Shown in pieces: positions 36,031 through 47,949 of a stretch of DNA of 64,000 nucleotides. A program made the translations under genes and the position numbers. Origin of the DNA: Rhodeus uyekii. Its lineage: Eukaryota > Chordata > Actinopteri > Cypriniformes > Acheilognathidae. Every line of letters begins with the position of its first letter. Position 1 is the first letter of the stretch. The DNA is taken from the NCBI GenBank assembly GCA_037043235.1, contig JAWRVZ010000014.1, positions 2,418,001 to 2,482,000 of the forward strand, read 5' to 3'. Under the pieces are notes generated by a model. The model ran no database searches. It worked only from the letters and a program-made list of their open reading frames with translations, and was not told where the DNA came from.

Positions 36031-37949
36031 GCACAAGGTTGTCATGCACATCTAACAGTATGATAATTTGCTATAGTTTGACATGAATAGTTTAACAGTT
36101 GTTGTGTCTAATGCTGTTATTACAAAAATTTCCAGTCTGGGAAAGCAACTTATACATGCAAATTAGAGGACTAGAACCCAGCAATCGTTTTAAACCAAGC
36201 TGAGGTGGGCTACTCAACTGCACATCTGTGTGTTAGCCATTCAAGGGATGTAAACTAATACTAATAGTATAATTAAATTGTATAAATTTTACATCATTCT
36301 GAAAGAACACCTTTGATTTACAGAAAGACCAAATATCGGCACTCATAATTCAAACACTGCTCACTGCTGTATAATCTAGACTGAAATGGGTGGTAATCAG
36401 TCCTCAGAAAGCATTGAAATATCACTGTAACTCTCACAACTGTCCTTTATTCACAGTTTAAACAATTGCTGTGGGTCTAAAGCTCAGACATCAGGGAAGA
36501 GAAAAAAGATGGAGAGTTGCAAGAACCTGCATATAAAAGAGAGGAGACAAGATGAGAAATGAGAGCTAAGGAACCAAATCCAAAAGAGAGTGAATCACGA
36601 AACAAAAAACAGAACGAAATAGAAATAAAAAGGATGGTTGGAGTACTCTGAGACATTCAGAAATATTGAATGTAGTTTAAGTTTCATATAAAAGAAAAAT
36701 AAACTGCAAAATATAAAGGGCACAAAAAAGATAAAGATGAAGAACAGGAAATCGCGTGAGCACAAATAGTGCTGGAGGTGCCCCTGCAGCTGCTGTCAGA
36801 CAATCACATGTTTGGCCTCCAGCCAATGATAAGGTCAGTAATATTTTTTTTTAAATCTCTGCCAGTCTCATGCCATCCTTCCAGTACCTCTTTCTCTGAG
36901 ACACACACCCTCTCTGTCCCTACTCTGGCTGGGTGTTTCCCTGTAATTATGAAAGAAAGCTCATTCTTTACAGTGGCTGTTGAATTGCTGAATCTCTGAA
37001 TTCCTTGAAGCACAAGAACTTTGACAACTGCAGCTTCATGAGTGTAATAAAGTTTAATCAAATCTATTATAATTGATAGTGAAATATTTGGCAACAAGTT
37101 CCTAAGTTCTTATTGAGTGATATCACTTAAAAATACTAATTACATTTCACTATTATATTATATTATTATTATTATTATTATATAAAGAGTATGGCTGTCA
37201 GATTAATGCATTGACGTAATTATTTAGTTATGGAATAATAAAGTGAATAAAAGGATTCGATGCATTTAACACACCCGCCCTGCCTCAAACCTATGTAGGT
37301 GATATTACATTTCTTACACTTGATTAGTGAGTCCTGTGGTTAACTGATGGGTAAGCAGGGTTGAGGACTGGTACTCTAGGGTGGTGCTGGCAGCTCAAGA
37401 TCCAGGATGTCTCGGACTCAGTAGTTGTGCCCCTCTTTGGCCAACATAACCAAGAGTATATAGCCCCCGCACTCTGGAGGCCTCCCATGTTTTTTTCTTT
37501 TCTTCTTTTTCTGTCTTGTGATAAGTGACTCAGTGTTAACTGATCAGAGTTAGTTGCTCTTCAGGGACACTCACAATTACACCTCTGAAAATAGCATCCT
37601 GTTACTGTAAGAGTCTCTTATATCCCATTACACGCATAGATGCAGATCCCATGGTCAAGCACCCAAAATGACAAATATTCTCGATTGAGATTTGGGAACT
37701 TCATTACTGGGTCCCACAATACAGACAATTTTACCAGTATATTTAGCATTAGCAACTTAAAAATCCCACACAAAAGATTGTGCTTTCTAATTATTTTCTT
37801 CACAATAATACATTGCATTTTAAGTAATTACCTCCACAATCATCCAGTATTTCAGTAAGAGAGCGACTCACGACAACGCTCATAGACAGAATAGCATTCT
37901 AGTATTTCTCTTTGTGAGACATTAATACATTTTGTGTTATTAATTAATC
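36031..37949. other. Unannotated intronic stretch
   Basis: AT-rich with a TTA run near 37159-37180. 37194-37270 (GGCTGTCAGATTAATGCATT) resembles the end of a hAT element but has no partner. Frames at 36769-37097 are not supported. Confidence 0.45.
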
Positions 37950-38256
37950 AGCCGCAAAGACAAGAATAATGGATTTAATTGCAGCAGCTTAACTTTATTT
38001 ACAAGTACTTAAAAGAAACAAAACCCTCAGGACCGCACGCTTTGACATGACCAGAACAACCAAGCATATGAAGGCAATAACGGACAATGAACAACACAAA
38101 ACACAGGACTTAAATAGACCAAACTAATTATCGAAATGAACCACAGGTGTAACAGGATCAGCAGACAAGGCAGCAAACACAGTAATTAACACAGACGGGC
38201 AAGCTAGAACAAAAACATGCACCAAATACAGGAATATTGAATATAACCCTGTCACA
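37950..38256 (-). repeat. LTR-like fragment, minus orientation
   Basis: In minus-strand sense it starts TGTGACAGGGTTATATTC and has AATAAAG in its last third followed by CTTGTCTTTGCGG, the arrangement of a fish LTR. Its far edge is approximate. It lies just left of the DIRS terminal unit. Confidence 0.5.
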
Positions 38257-38352
38257 CATGCCATATAGGCACTCACCAGGAGAAGAATAAAAAAATCTAT
38301 ATGGAAAAATGCAGAAAGTTCTCTTTTAAGGGAATATCGGCACTGTGTCAAC

Positions 38353-39814
38353 TAGAGCTGTAACGATACAATCGAATATTCGGTGCACCGAATATTTCTC
38401 TTCTGGCGAATACGTATCGTATTCGCGAGGCTATGAACCGAATATTGGCGAATACAACCTGAACTTCAACTTATGGTCCGGTAGGCATAAAAAACGAAAA
38501 ATTTCTTCCAAAAGCATGATTAAATCGGCACGCTTTTCAGTGCAGACGTTCGGGAAGTAAACACTGACTAAAACGGAAACGATCGCTCATAGTGACATGC
38601 GCAGTGGCTGGCGAGTCACTGCTGGGCGAGTATGGAAGGGAGGTAACTCTGCTCGCGAGTATGAAAGGGTGGTATTGTTCGGCGGAGGTTACGACATCTG
38701 GCAAATTCATTAAAATAATTATAAGAAATTGCCATTTTTACTTGGGCTGATTCAAATCTTGATTATATCTTCCTAGTATGAGGAAATCAGCTCAATTCAT
38801 AACGCTACTGCATTTAATATAAATTATCGTATGCATTGAAGTAGCGACAAGCCGTAGTGCAGTCTAGCATATATTCCCGCCACCATGTCGGATGATACAG
38901 TTATAGTAAGTCCTCCAGCAAAGTATAAATCTGCTGTATGGAAATACTTTGGGTTTCCAAAAGATGGAAACGAAACAAGAACAAATAATACGATCTGCAG
39001 GTTGTGCAAGCATGAAATCAGGTACGAAATTGAAATAAATTGCCATAAGCACTGCATAGTGTTTATTAAGTACTATCAAGTTCAAATGTCTTAAACAAAT
39101 TTGTGTTTGCCTATTGATAGATGGTTTAGTTGATCAATGTTTCAGATTAAGATTAGTTTACAGTTTCAGATAGTTAAATTGATAAATTACAGTTGCACCA
39201 AAGAACCAAAAGGATTGGCTCTTGGTTACACTTATTTTTGAAAGATCAGTTAGATCACAAAAAAATCCTCATTTACATATTTGTTGATCAGGAAAAGATT
39301 GTTTGTCAGTGTTTGTAATAGCTAGTTAGCTACATGTAGCTTGTAATCATTTAAGTTTCAAAATGCAAATGTTTATAATTTTTTGTCAGCTTCCTCCTAT
39401 GGGAATCTTATTTTTCTGTGTCAAATCTGATATTAAACTTGGTATGATCACTTAAAAGTAAAGATGTGCCATGTTAAATGTTTGTTGTCGAACTTATCTC
39501 CTCTAGAAAAACAACCTTTGTCCTTTCCAAAGTTACTTAATACTAATTAAGTTAAATATTTTGTTTTAAATGCCAGGGAGGCTATGTATTGTAAGCTGTG
39601 TGACAGTGCTGTGAACTGCCTAGTGTATAATATTGTTGTTTGTACCTGGATGCATCTTTGAACTCAGTATGAACTGGTAAAGTCATTAAAGTGATGGTAA
39701 AATAATGTTTTTCTTTTTCTTTTCATGAAGTGTGTATTCGTGAATATTCATATTCGTAACCCTGTATCGTGATACGTATTCGTATTCGCCACCTGCCGTA
39801 TCGTTACAGCCCTA
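38353..39814 (+). mobile_element. hAT transposon derivative with BED-finger exon
   Basis: Inverted ends TAGAGCTGTAACGATAC and, reversed, TAGGGCTGTAACGATAC (one mismatch in 17), flanked by a perfect 8-bp duplication, GTGTCAAC (38345-38352 and 39815-39822). Subterminal CGAATA/TATTCG motifs are clustered at both ends (38374-38455, 39735-39790). Length 1462 bp; it contains the first transposase exon only, so it cannot move unaided. Confidence 0.92.
38885..39021 (+). CDS. hAT transposase first exon, BED zinc finger (partial)
   Basis: A CCACC sequence directly precedes the ATG (good Kozak context). The exon encodes MSDDTVIVSPPAKYKSAVWK, then YFGFPK and ICRLCKHEIR. The W..F and CxxC are the first half of a BED-type zinc finger, which binds transposon ends in hAT transposases and their domesticated ZBED relatives. 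It stops at a GTACGA donor (39022). The next exon, with the remaining finger ligands (H..H/C), the RNase H-like catalytic core and the dimerisation domain, is absent before the right end of the element at 39814. It may still be transcribed, but alone would make a truncated or chimeric product. Confidence 0.72.
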
Positions 39815-39990
39815 GTGTCAACCAAACATGGTGTTGACTGACGCAATGGGAAGACCTTCAGCATGAGCCAGTGTCTGAGTCACGTGTAGTACATGCTAAC
39901 CCACCGGCCTACGATGAATTCAGATGAGGCAACATTGTGCATAATTATCTCTATAAGTAACATTTGAACAAAATTATGGTTGTGCAAAGG

Positions 39991-41430
39991 TATCTGCAGC
40001 CACCAGTGTGGATGCTAGTGTTGAGAAACAGTTTCTTTCTTTGCTCCACCCACCTATGAAGAAATAAAGTTACTCCCTGCAGCACTGTTGTTACACATCT
40101 CATAAAATCATTTTCTCTTTTGAAACCACATCTTGATGAAAAACAAGCCTGTCATAATGTAAAGACTTCAACAGAGGGAGTAGGGCTTGTTCTTCATAAA
40201 AAAGTGGAATTTAATGACATAAAAAAACCTCAAAAACAAAGTACTTAAATTACATAAACCAGTGGGTGTCACATCTTTGCTTTTATGGTTAAGTCTTCAA
40301 GTTTCATAAATTATGGAATTTTCTTGTCATATTTCAAGAATTTACCACAGTAAGTGCATCAGAAGGTCAGAACTGATCTGGTAAAGAATAAGTCGTAAAG
40401 CTTTGTGAGAACAGCCACTACAAATATTAGCATTGCTAACGCTCTGAATTAGCCCTTCTAGAAGATTTTTGGAATGGAAAACTTGTGTAACTCTGTCTGA
40501 CATCCAAACAAATCGTGTGTATGAAAGAGAAAGAGATAGCAAGAAGGACAGAAAAAGGGAGTAAGAGTGGTTTTGAGGGGTCTGGAACACATGCCTAACC
40601 AATATATTTTCATACTGACATTAATGGCCAAACAACTGGTAAGTTCTAACAGGTTTTTGAGACCACTTATTTCAAATTCAGGCAAACAAATAAAGTGATT
40701 CACGAGAGACAAAAAGGCAAGTATTTATAAATATAGTAAAGCAGTTAATGTTTCCCTACTTCAATTACAGTGACACGTTTAAAAACAACTTGGTCTTTTA
40801 TTGCACAATAAAGTATCAAGTTGTTTGTGAGACTGCAAAAACCACCCTCTGTACTCTCATAGCAAAGACTGAGACAATTTACACCTAGTATTAAGATGCA
40901 TTTTGATCTATTGGATCACAAGATGAGGAAGACTCTTACCCATTTAAACCTGGTGTTTTAATCCAAAGCAAGTTCTAACAAGATTTTTTTTTATTTTATA
41001 AAAACATATATGAGACAGCATGCAGGCTTGTAATAGGTAATTCAATTTTAAACCAAACAGCATAATGGAGTCTGATACAAAAAAAAACAAATAATAATAA
41101 ATAAATACTTATTTTATCCATTTACTGTGACAAAACTCTGCTCTAAATCTACAGATATACAAAAGGTGAATAATGCTAGGTTTGTCAAGATACAAAACCA
41201 TGGTTGCTTTAAAACCTATTTCCCATGGAGTGAGAATAAAAAGCATTTTATTCATTAGGCTTCAAAATTGCCTCTTGGCTGCTTTGTCCGTGATCACACC
41301 CTGTTGTCAACAGCTGTTTGGCCATGGATATTGAAAAGATAGATAATGCTTTATTTCTCTTCCATTCTGCATTACAAAAAAATACAAAAAAGAAAGATTC
41401 AGTGAACCCAAAAACTTTCACCCATTTCAG
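39991..41430. other. Unannotated intronic stretch
   Basis: AT-rich sequence. Nothing recognised. Confidence 0.5.
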
Positions 41431-42035
41431 CATGTAAATTATGTGAAAGAGGAGGGGATACATGAGCATGGATATGAGTTGCTGCCACCATTTGAAGAAA
41501 CACTGGCCAGCTTTCTCTCACTGGGGGCGACATCGATGTTGAAGGTTCCCACTCTGCCATTCAAATGTGACATCACACACATTGGTTTGGTCAGCAGAGT
41601 GGGAGCCTTCAACGTCTATGCCTCCCCCATTGAGAGACAATCAGGCTCACAGGGAGTCATGCAACCCTCAGCGTTCACCCTGACTGGGCTATATGGTGTC
41701 ATGCTGAGACCTCAACTCCACTGAGCTCTTCTAACATATCCAAATTGTGTGGCTCTCTGTGAACCTCCTTGTGAGGTGGTCTTTTAACGTAGTGTGCAGT
41801 TAGATTTCCTCTCACTATAGATGTTGTTATGCTGAAGCATCTGCTCTGAGAGTTCAGGACTGCTTTTTATACCCTGGTCGCAGCAATAGTAATGTCATAA
41901 TGGCTATTGCCAGTCACTATTATTGTAGTGTTTTGACATGTACTTTAGACACCGGTCATGCCGGAGGAATTCCCCATTAGTCTTAGGCCACACTTCCCCT
42001 TCTCAGGGACCCACGGTTACGTTCATAACCTGAGA
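41431..42035 (+). mobile_element. DIRS gag remnant and terminal unit
   Basis: Plus-strand frame (41443-41724) reads HGYELLPPFEETLASFLSLG, then LKVPTLPFKC and GLVSRVGAF. It matches the DIRS gag pattern 'GY..LP..E..LASYLSP...SLKAPALPSK..'. After its stop comes the non-coding end with CTTCTCAGGGACCCACGGTT near 42000. RT and recombinase are missing. Confidence 0.55.
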
Positions 42036-43527
42036 TATTCAGGTTCTGAGATGACTGATAATTTCAGTAGTACAGTATCAGCTTACTGATTCTATCAGTT
42101 AAACATTTAATTGGGATTCAAATAAGACTATTGTTGATCTTTATTTAAATTTAATCAGATTAATTAATCAGTTATATATTATTATTTGCTGAAGAAAAGC
42201 CTCATTTTATATTGTATCATATCATATTATATTATTTTGTAAAATGACAGCACTGAATTGACATTACAAAATGTGCTTAAGAATTCAGTATATTGTTTGT
42301 TTAATTTATCATTAAACATAAACCTATAACTGGCCTACTGTAGTCCAAAATTGAGTTTGACTGTCCGAGGTAGACTAAGTGGCCATTCATTCACCGAGAA
42401 TCCTTTCTTGTATTCAGACTGCAGTACTTTACAATTATTAGCCTTTACACATTCTTCCTGTACCGTTAACAACTGTGTTTACATTAATACACACCAAGAT
42501 GGGCATTATTACAGTATTTTTGAATGAAACGGCTGAATGAGAGGAGGCAGGTGTGTGTTAAAGCAAGAAAGCACAGCTGTTATTAGTGTATCGATACTAG
42601 AAAAAAAGTATTGGAATCGTTTCAGATATTTCAGTATCGATACATATCGAAATATTTGACAACAAAACACAAGCTGTGACAGGCACTTCAATACTGTTAC
42701 CTAGTAGTTACCAAGCGTTCTTTGACTGGACCCAGATCAAATCCATCTTATACTAGGATATATGAAGGACACTTCACATTACAATAGTGGGGGAAATGCC
42801 ACAATTTTTATTGCAAATAAAGCCATAGCATTTCAGAGGCAATTACGGGCTCACTGGCAACCTAGTTCTTTCAGATTGTATGTGTGTGAAGCTTAGGCCG
42901 AAGTGGCTGACGCCTGGGCTTGTCGCATGGCATGACTTTAATGCAGACTGAGGGTTTGAAGATAATTAACGCTGACCTGGGAACAGTCAAGAGTGGGACA
43001 GAGTAAACTGAGGAGGAAGGGAACAAGGAGAAACATCACGGGGGAGGGTACAGGAAGTGAGGATATGAAAGTAGATGAGGAGCTGCACATGTGGAGGTAT
43101 GAAGAATTTGACAAGTGACATGGGAGTAGTAAGAGGATATTTGATGAAAACACTGTACAAATTAAAGTGAAAACGTATTCTGCCACACACAACGAACATT
43201 GTTTTATAATACAATTACCAATTTAGATTTCCCATAATGTTACGCTTTAATGAAATTAATAATATATAAAGAAAATAAAAGAATAAAATAATTAAATTAA
43301 AATTATTCTTTTGCTGATTTACTCAAACATGGCACTACACCAGGGGCTGATGGAACTCAAACGCTATTTGAAGTTTGAAAATATCTATACACATAAACTA
43401 TGCATATTCCATTATGCCATTTATTTTTACTTACAAAAGGTCAACAATTAATTTATATAACAAAACAACAGCTTATAGTTTAAAAACATTTATATAAAAA
43501 TTCAAAAAACATTTATACTAAAATATA
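42036..43527. other. Unannotated intronic stretch
   Basis: AT-rich. 42590-42660 has repeated ATCGATAC/TATCGATA motifs, possibly decayed hAT subterminal sequence. No gene. Confidence 0.45.
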
Positions 43528-43745
43528 CCATATGTTCAAATAGTCCTTGTGGGACATTTTATTTGTCCCCATGAGGAAAACGGCTCAAATCAGACAAAAT
43601 CATGTTCTTTGAAAATGTAGAAAGTTTTCTGTGATGGGTATTTTTATGGGTAGGGTTGGAATATAAGATACAGTTTGTACAGTATAAAAACCATTATGAC
43701 TATTGATTGTCCACATAAAACATGAAAACACAGCATGTGTTTGGG
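43528..43745. repeat. Dispersed fish repeat
   Basis: CCTTGTGGGACATTTTATTT, GTCCCCATGAGGAAAACGGC and GATGGGTATTTTTATGGGTA are hallmarks of a common cyprinid interspersed repeat. It is an inverted relative of 27430-27599. Confidence 0.5.
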
Positions 43746-45138
43746 GGAACATCATTGGATGTTGAATGCTTATGGCAGGCCAGTTGAAAGAGTGGCACTG
43801 CTGCCGATGCAAGCAGCAGAGTTAGTAGAGACCTACAGATTCTGGCTTAGGGTAAAAACAAAAATATGTTCACAGGATTGGAAAAAAAAAGTAAAATCTT
43901 AATGTTAATGATTATTTTCAGCAATATTTATTTTACAAATATCATGACACATTTATTAATAAAGATCACATTAGGAGAGACATATCTCATGACATTTTAG
44001 CATTTCCTTTTCAGAAAAATGGCTAATTATATTAAAAGACTCATATATTAAGACTCATATATTAATATCAACACAATCGTGAGGGTTTGAATTGGCGCCT
44101 CATTTCCTGTTTTATGTTGTTGCAAGTTAAAAATGGTTTTCGTATAACTCTCCAAGGATATAGTGATGGGAGAAAGTGTTCACCTTTGAGACTGCAGTCC
44201 ACTCAGAAGCAAAACTTTGAATGTAATCTGACACAAAATTTCTAACTTACCCTTTTCCATTCACAGAAACAAACACACGCACATGCTACAATATGAGCTA
44301 GGAATTTCTAGCAATTTTTCCGTACTTCCAAGAGTACAAATAAGATCAAGTTTTGCTTGGCCCACATCATGTAGCGAATTACAGAAACATGCTAAGGCCT
44401 GTTCTTTCTCACTGGTTAAGAGCAAGAGAAAAGGGCAAAGGAGGATTAGATCAGACCTGAGAACCACTCTGGGAACTATGACTGACCTCTAAGACAAGTT
44501 CCCTCTCACAGAGAAAGGCCTTAAATATGAGCTGCCCTCTGACTTCAGACTTCATCATTGCAAATAAATCTAAAGAAATACAGAATGTCAACAAAGGCCC
44601 ACTATCTGGGAACACGGGCATATTTCAATTATGAATTCAAATCAGACACACTTGTACATGGTTAGGCATGATTAAATTATAATGACAAATAATTTGATAT
44701 ATAAACTGCAATTTTTGGCATCTAAACCATAATTAACCGAATATTTATGAAGACTCTAAACAATTCAAAAGTATAAGAAATATTGAATCAGACATACCCC
44801 AGACTTATGTTTATTTTTTCATCTATAAAGTAACATGGAAAGCTTTAAAGGTGAAAAAAGTATGTTAACACTGGACTGTTTATTTTGGAAGGTATCAGGG
44901 TTGAATTAGACCTAGTGGAAATGCCAAGCCAAAGCTGGTAAGAGAGGTTCTTTCATTTGAAAACATGCAAACAAGGGTCTCTCTGTCTCTAATTTCACAC
45001 TCACACCCAACACATACACAGATGTAAACACTAAAGCATTTATTCAATTGCATGCTTCAAATATAAATGATAAAAACAAGTGGTCAAGATTCTAAAATAA
45101 TAATCAGGGTCAAAGGTCAGTGCATACACACATGCACA
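43746..45138. other. Unannotated intronic stretch
   Basis: AT-rich sequence. Nothing recognised. Confidence 0.5.
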
Positions 45139-45140
45139 TA

Positions 45141-47056
45141 CAGTGGTGTGAAAAAGATTTTTCCCCCTTCCTGATTTCTTTATTTTTTGCATGTTTATCA
45201 CACAACAAATTTACATATTAGTCAAAGATAACACAAATAAACACAAAATGCAGTTTTTAAATTAATGTTGTTACGATAAACCCTTTCGCACGTAAGTTTA
45301 AAATATTCTCCCTGCCTCCAGCGTGAGTTTTTTTATTTAATTTAATTTATTTTTGAACATTTCCCCTTATGATTTTCATGGTGAGTGCGTTATGCTTGTC
45401 ACGTGACACACCGCAGCCACAAAAGTGTTGTATGACAGATGTACTGCTTTTATTTAGTTTTTATTTTTTTATTCAAAATATTCACAGTCTTGTTTGCTAC
45501 ATCAGCTACTTGATATTCTGATTCTTAAAGATGTGGAAATGAATGTGTTTTGTTGATTAAAAATATTTATAATGATCATTTTAGCTGATCTATAATGCAC
45601 AACGGGCGCCTCAATGTTATTTTGCGCTGGAATTCAGCGAATCTGACCAGTTGGCTTTACAACACGTCAATTCATTCACTTCTCCCAAAATACATGACAG
45701 TAAGTTGCCAGTGATGTGTAAGAAAAGAGTGAACTTTATAGTTACCCATGTAATTGTCTCCCCCCTCCTTCTGTTCCCTTACGTGTTTTTCCCGGTCTCA
45801 TTTCCTTCACCTGTCGTGTCAATCAGTCACCTTGTTAGTCTTGTCACCTGTGGCTCATCTTCTCCTGTGTATTTAAGCCCTGTGCCCTGTGCATTTTTTC
45901 AAACTATAAATGTATCGTTTTGCCAGTACTGATGTACTTAAATGACTGAAACCTAAAATAAACATTATGGGTTTGAAAACACTGAATGTCCGTCTCTGGC
46001 TCAGCGCCAGCAAATGCGTGAAAACACATTTGAATTTAGCAGTTGATCACGTGACGCACAGAACATTGTAATCACCCTGGTGTGATTGTACACATCAAAG
46101 GGTTAAGGGAAAACAATATACAGATCTACATGGCCCTGTGTGTAAAAGTGTTGCCCAACCTGTTAAAACAGAACTTAACTGTGGTTTAATTTAATTTCTC
46201 TAGCCACACCCAGGCCTGATTACTTCCACACCTGTTCTCAATCGAAAAATCACTAAAATAAGAAGAACTGCCTGACAAAAGGAAGTAAACCAAAAGATCT
46301 TCTAAAGTTAGACTTCTAGAGCCAGATACCCATAGAGATAGATGCCCAACAAATGAAAAAATGAAGTAAAGTAATTGAGATCTATCAGTCTGAAAACTGC
46401 TGCTGAGCAAAAAGAATATTAAGAAAAGAATATTAATTGCTTCAAGTCCTGGAAGACTTGCTGTTATGAATGGAACCATGAATTCTACTACCAAAAAATC
46501 CTGAAGGAGAATGTCTGCCCATCTGTTTGTGACCTCAAGCTGAACGAACTAGGTATAACAATCCAAAACACACCAGTAAGTCCACCTCTGAATGGTGGAA
46601 TAAAAACAAAAGACTTTGGAGTGGCCTAGTCAAAGTTCTGACCTGAATCCTATTGAGATGCTGTGGCATGACCTTAAAAAGGCAACTCATGATCGAAAAT
46701 CCTCCAATGTAGCAGAATTACTAAAATTCTGAAAAGATGATTGGGCCAAAATTCCTCCACAGCACTGTAAAAGACTCATTGCAAGTTATCACAAACGTTT
46801 GATAGCAGTTGTTGCCCAACCAGGTATTCGGTTTAGAGGGCAAGAACTTTTTCACACAGGGCCACATACATCACAGGTGGGTTTGGATTTTGTTTTGCCT
46901 GAATAATAACAACCTTTTTTTTTTTAAACTGATTTTTTTTCATTTACTTGTGTTCTCTTTGCCTAATATTTAAATTTGTTTGATGATCTGAAACATTTGA
47001 GTTTGACAAGCATGCAAAAAAATCAGAAAGGGGGCAAACTCTTTTTCACACCACTG
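45141..47056 (+). mobile_element. Tc1-like transposon, both ends present, carrying an insertion
   Basis: Ends CAGTGGTGTGAAAAAG and, reversed, CAGTGGTGTGAAAAAG (perfect over 16 bases), flanked by TA (45139-45140, 47057-47058). The transposase lies on the plus strand, badly broken: NSTTKKS.KENV-type text near 46475-46520, WPSQSSDLNPIEMLWHDLKK near 46620-46680 (with the catalytic Glu kept) and DDWAKIPPQHCKRLIASYHK near 46735-46800. The first catalytic Asp region is deleted. Second Asp motif (DNDPKHT) is reduced to ..NPKHTS. A foreign block, 45279-46104, splits the left non-coding part. Confidence 0.85.
45279..46104. mobile_element. Insertion inside the Tc1 element, unknown family
   Basis: Block with inverted edges AACCCTTT (45279) and AAAGGGTT (to 46104). 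It carries CTCTGGCTCAGCGCCAGC near 45993-46010 and AACATTGTAATCACCC near 46061, both echoed at 49790-49900 (CTGGCTCAGTGCCAG, AATCACAATGTTGTAATCAT), so it belongs to a dispersed family. The middle (about 45755-45965) looks like a piece of LTR family A. A TTAA near the right edge hints at a piggyBac-type element, but the left side lacks it. Confidence 0.5.
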
Positions 47057-47368
47057 TACATATACATGTACACGCACATACATTTATGCTGTCTTTTTTT
47101 CTAAAACTCAAAATAAAGATCAAATGACTCACTGAGTGCAATAATATAATTTTTTTCAAACAAGCATGTGGCATATCTAGCACACTAAGTGTTATATCAC
47201 TGTGGGCTTATTTCACTGTGAGGCATATCTAGCACAATAAGTGTTATTTCATCAGGGACATTTTCAAGGAGAACTCCAGTCGAGGACAGGTCTTAAAAAT
47301 AGGGATTGGCTGGACACTTTATCTAATAGGTTTGGACCTCTTAGATCTTTTTTGCATAAACTCTATTC

Positions 47369-47442
47369 CAGGGGTGTCCAATCCTGCTTCCTAGAGGGCC
47401 ACTGTCCTGCAGAGTCCAGGACTGAGTTTGGACACCTATTCA
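47369..47442. repeat. Short hAT-like MITE remnant
   Basis: CCAGGGGTGTCCAATCCTG at the left and ACTGAGTTTGGACACC at the right form a small inverted pair around GAGGGCCACTGTCCTGCAG, a common fish short element. CTATTC lies on both sides. Confidence 0.5.
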
Positions 47443-47644
47443 AAACCCTATTCCTTGTCCTCCTATTCTTGCTCAACTAATAGAGCATTGGACTTGTGAT
47501 ACAGAGCACTTGGGTGTGAATTTCATGAAACAAGAGTCACAATAAAAAAAGCTTGAAGACTTGTAGAATCAAACTAAAATCAGCATGATGTCGGTGGATG
47601 TTTCACTCTGAAAGTGTCAACAAACTTGCAAGAAGCAAGATAAT

Positions 47645-47949
47645 TGTTACGTGTCTGTCGTGTCTCTGTTTACATCCTGGTTCCTCCCGTGCACTCTCAA
47701 TGTTTTTCCACTCACCTGTCTCATCAGCAATCTCCTCGTTAGTCTTGTTAGCTGTGTCTTGTTCCCTCAGTTAGCCCATTTGTATATCAACCCAGTGTTT
47801 TCATTCAGACTTTGTCCGTCAATGTTTGAATGTTTGTAGTTGTGTTTTGTGTACATTTAAAGCGTTCTTTTGAGTTTCATTATTAAAGAATATTTCAATT
47901 CATCCTTTTGTCCCCATGCCTTCATCATCCTCCGACACAACCCCTGACA
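47645..47949 (+). mobile_element. Solo LTR (family A), plus orientation
   Basis: TGTTACGTGTCTGTCGTGTC...ACAACCCCTGACA, 305 bp, with ATTAAAG near 47881. It matches the reversed solo LTR at 23057 in its first 50 bases and general layout. Flanking pentamers ATAAT and GCAAT agree only partly, so it is probably older. Confidence 0.68.

Larger units (their letters stand above)
38300..39990. repeat. DIRS-type terminal unit split by a hAT insertion
   Basis: Left piece about 38310-38352 (AGTTCTCTTTTAAGGGAATA) and right piece 39823-39990 (GACGCAATGGGAAGACCTTC, CACGTGTAGTACATGC, ATCTCTATAAGTAACATTTG) match the unit at 18550-18690. The hAT element 38353-39814 sits between them. Confidence 0.55.
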
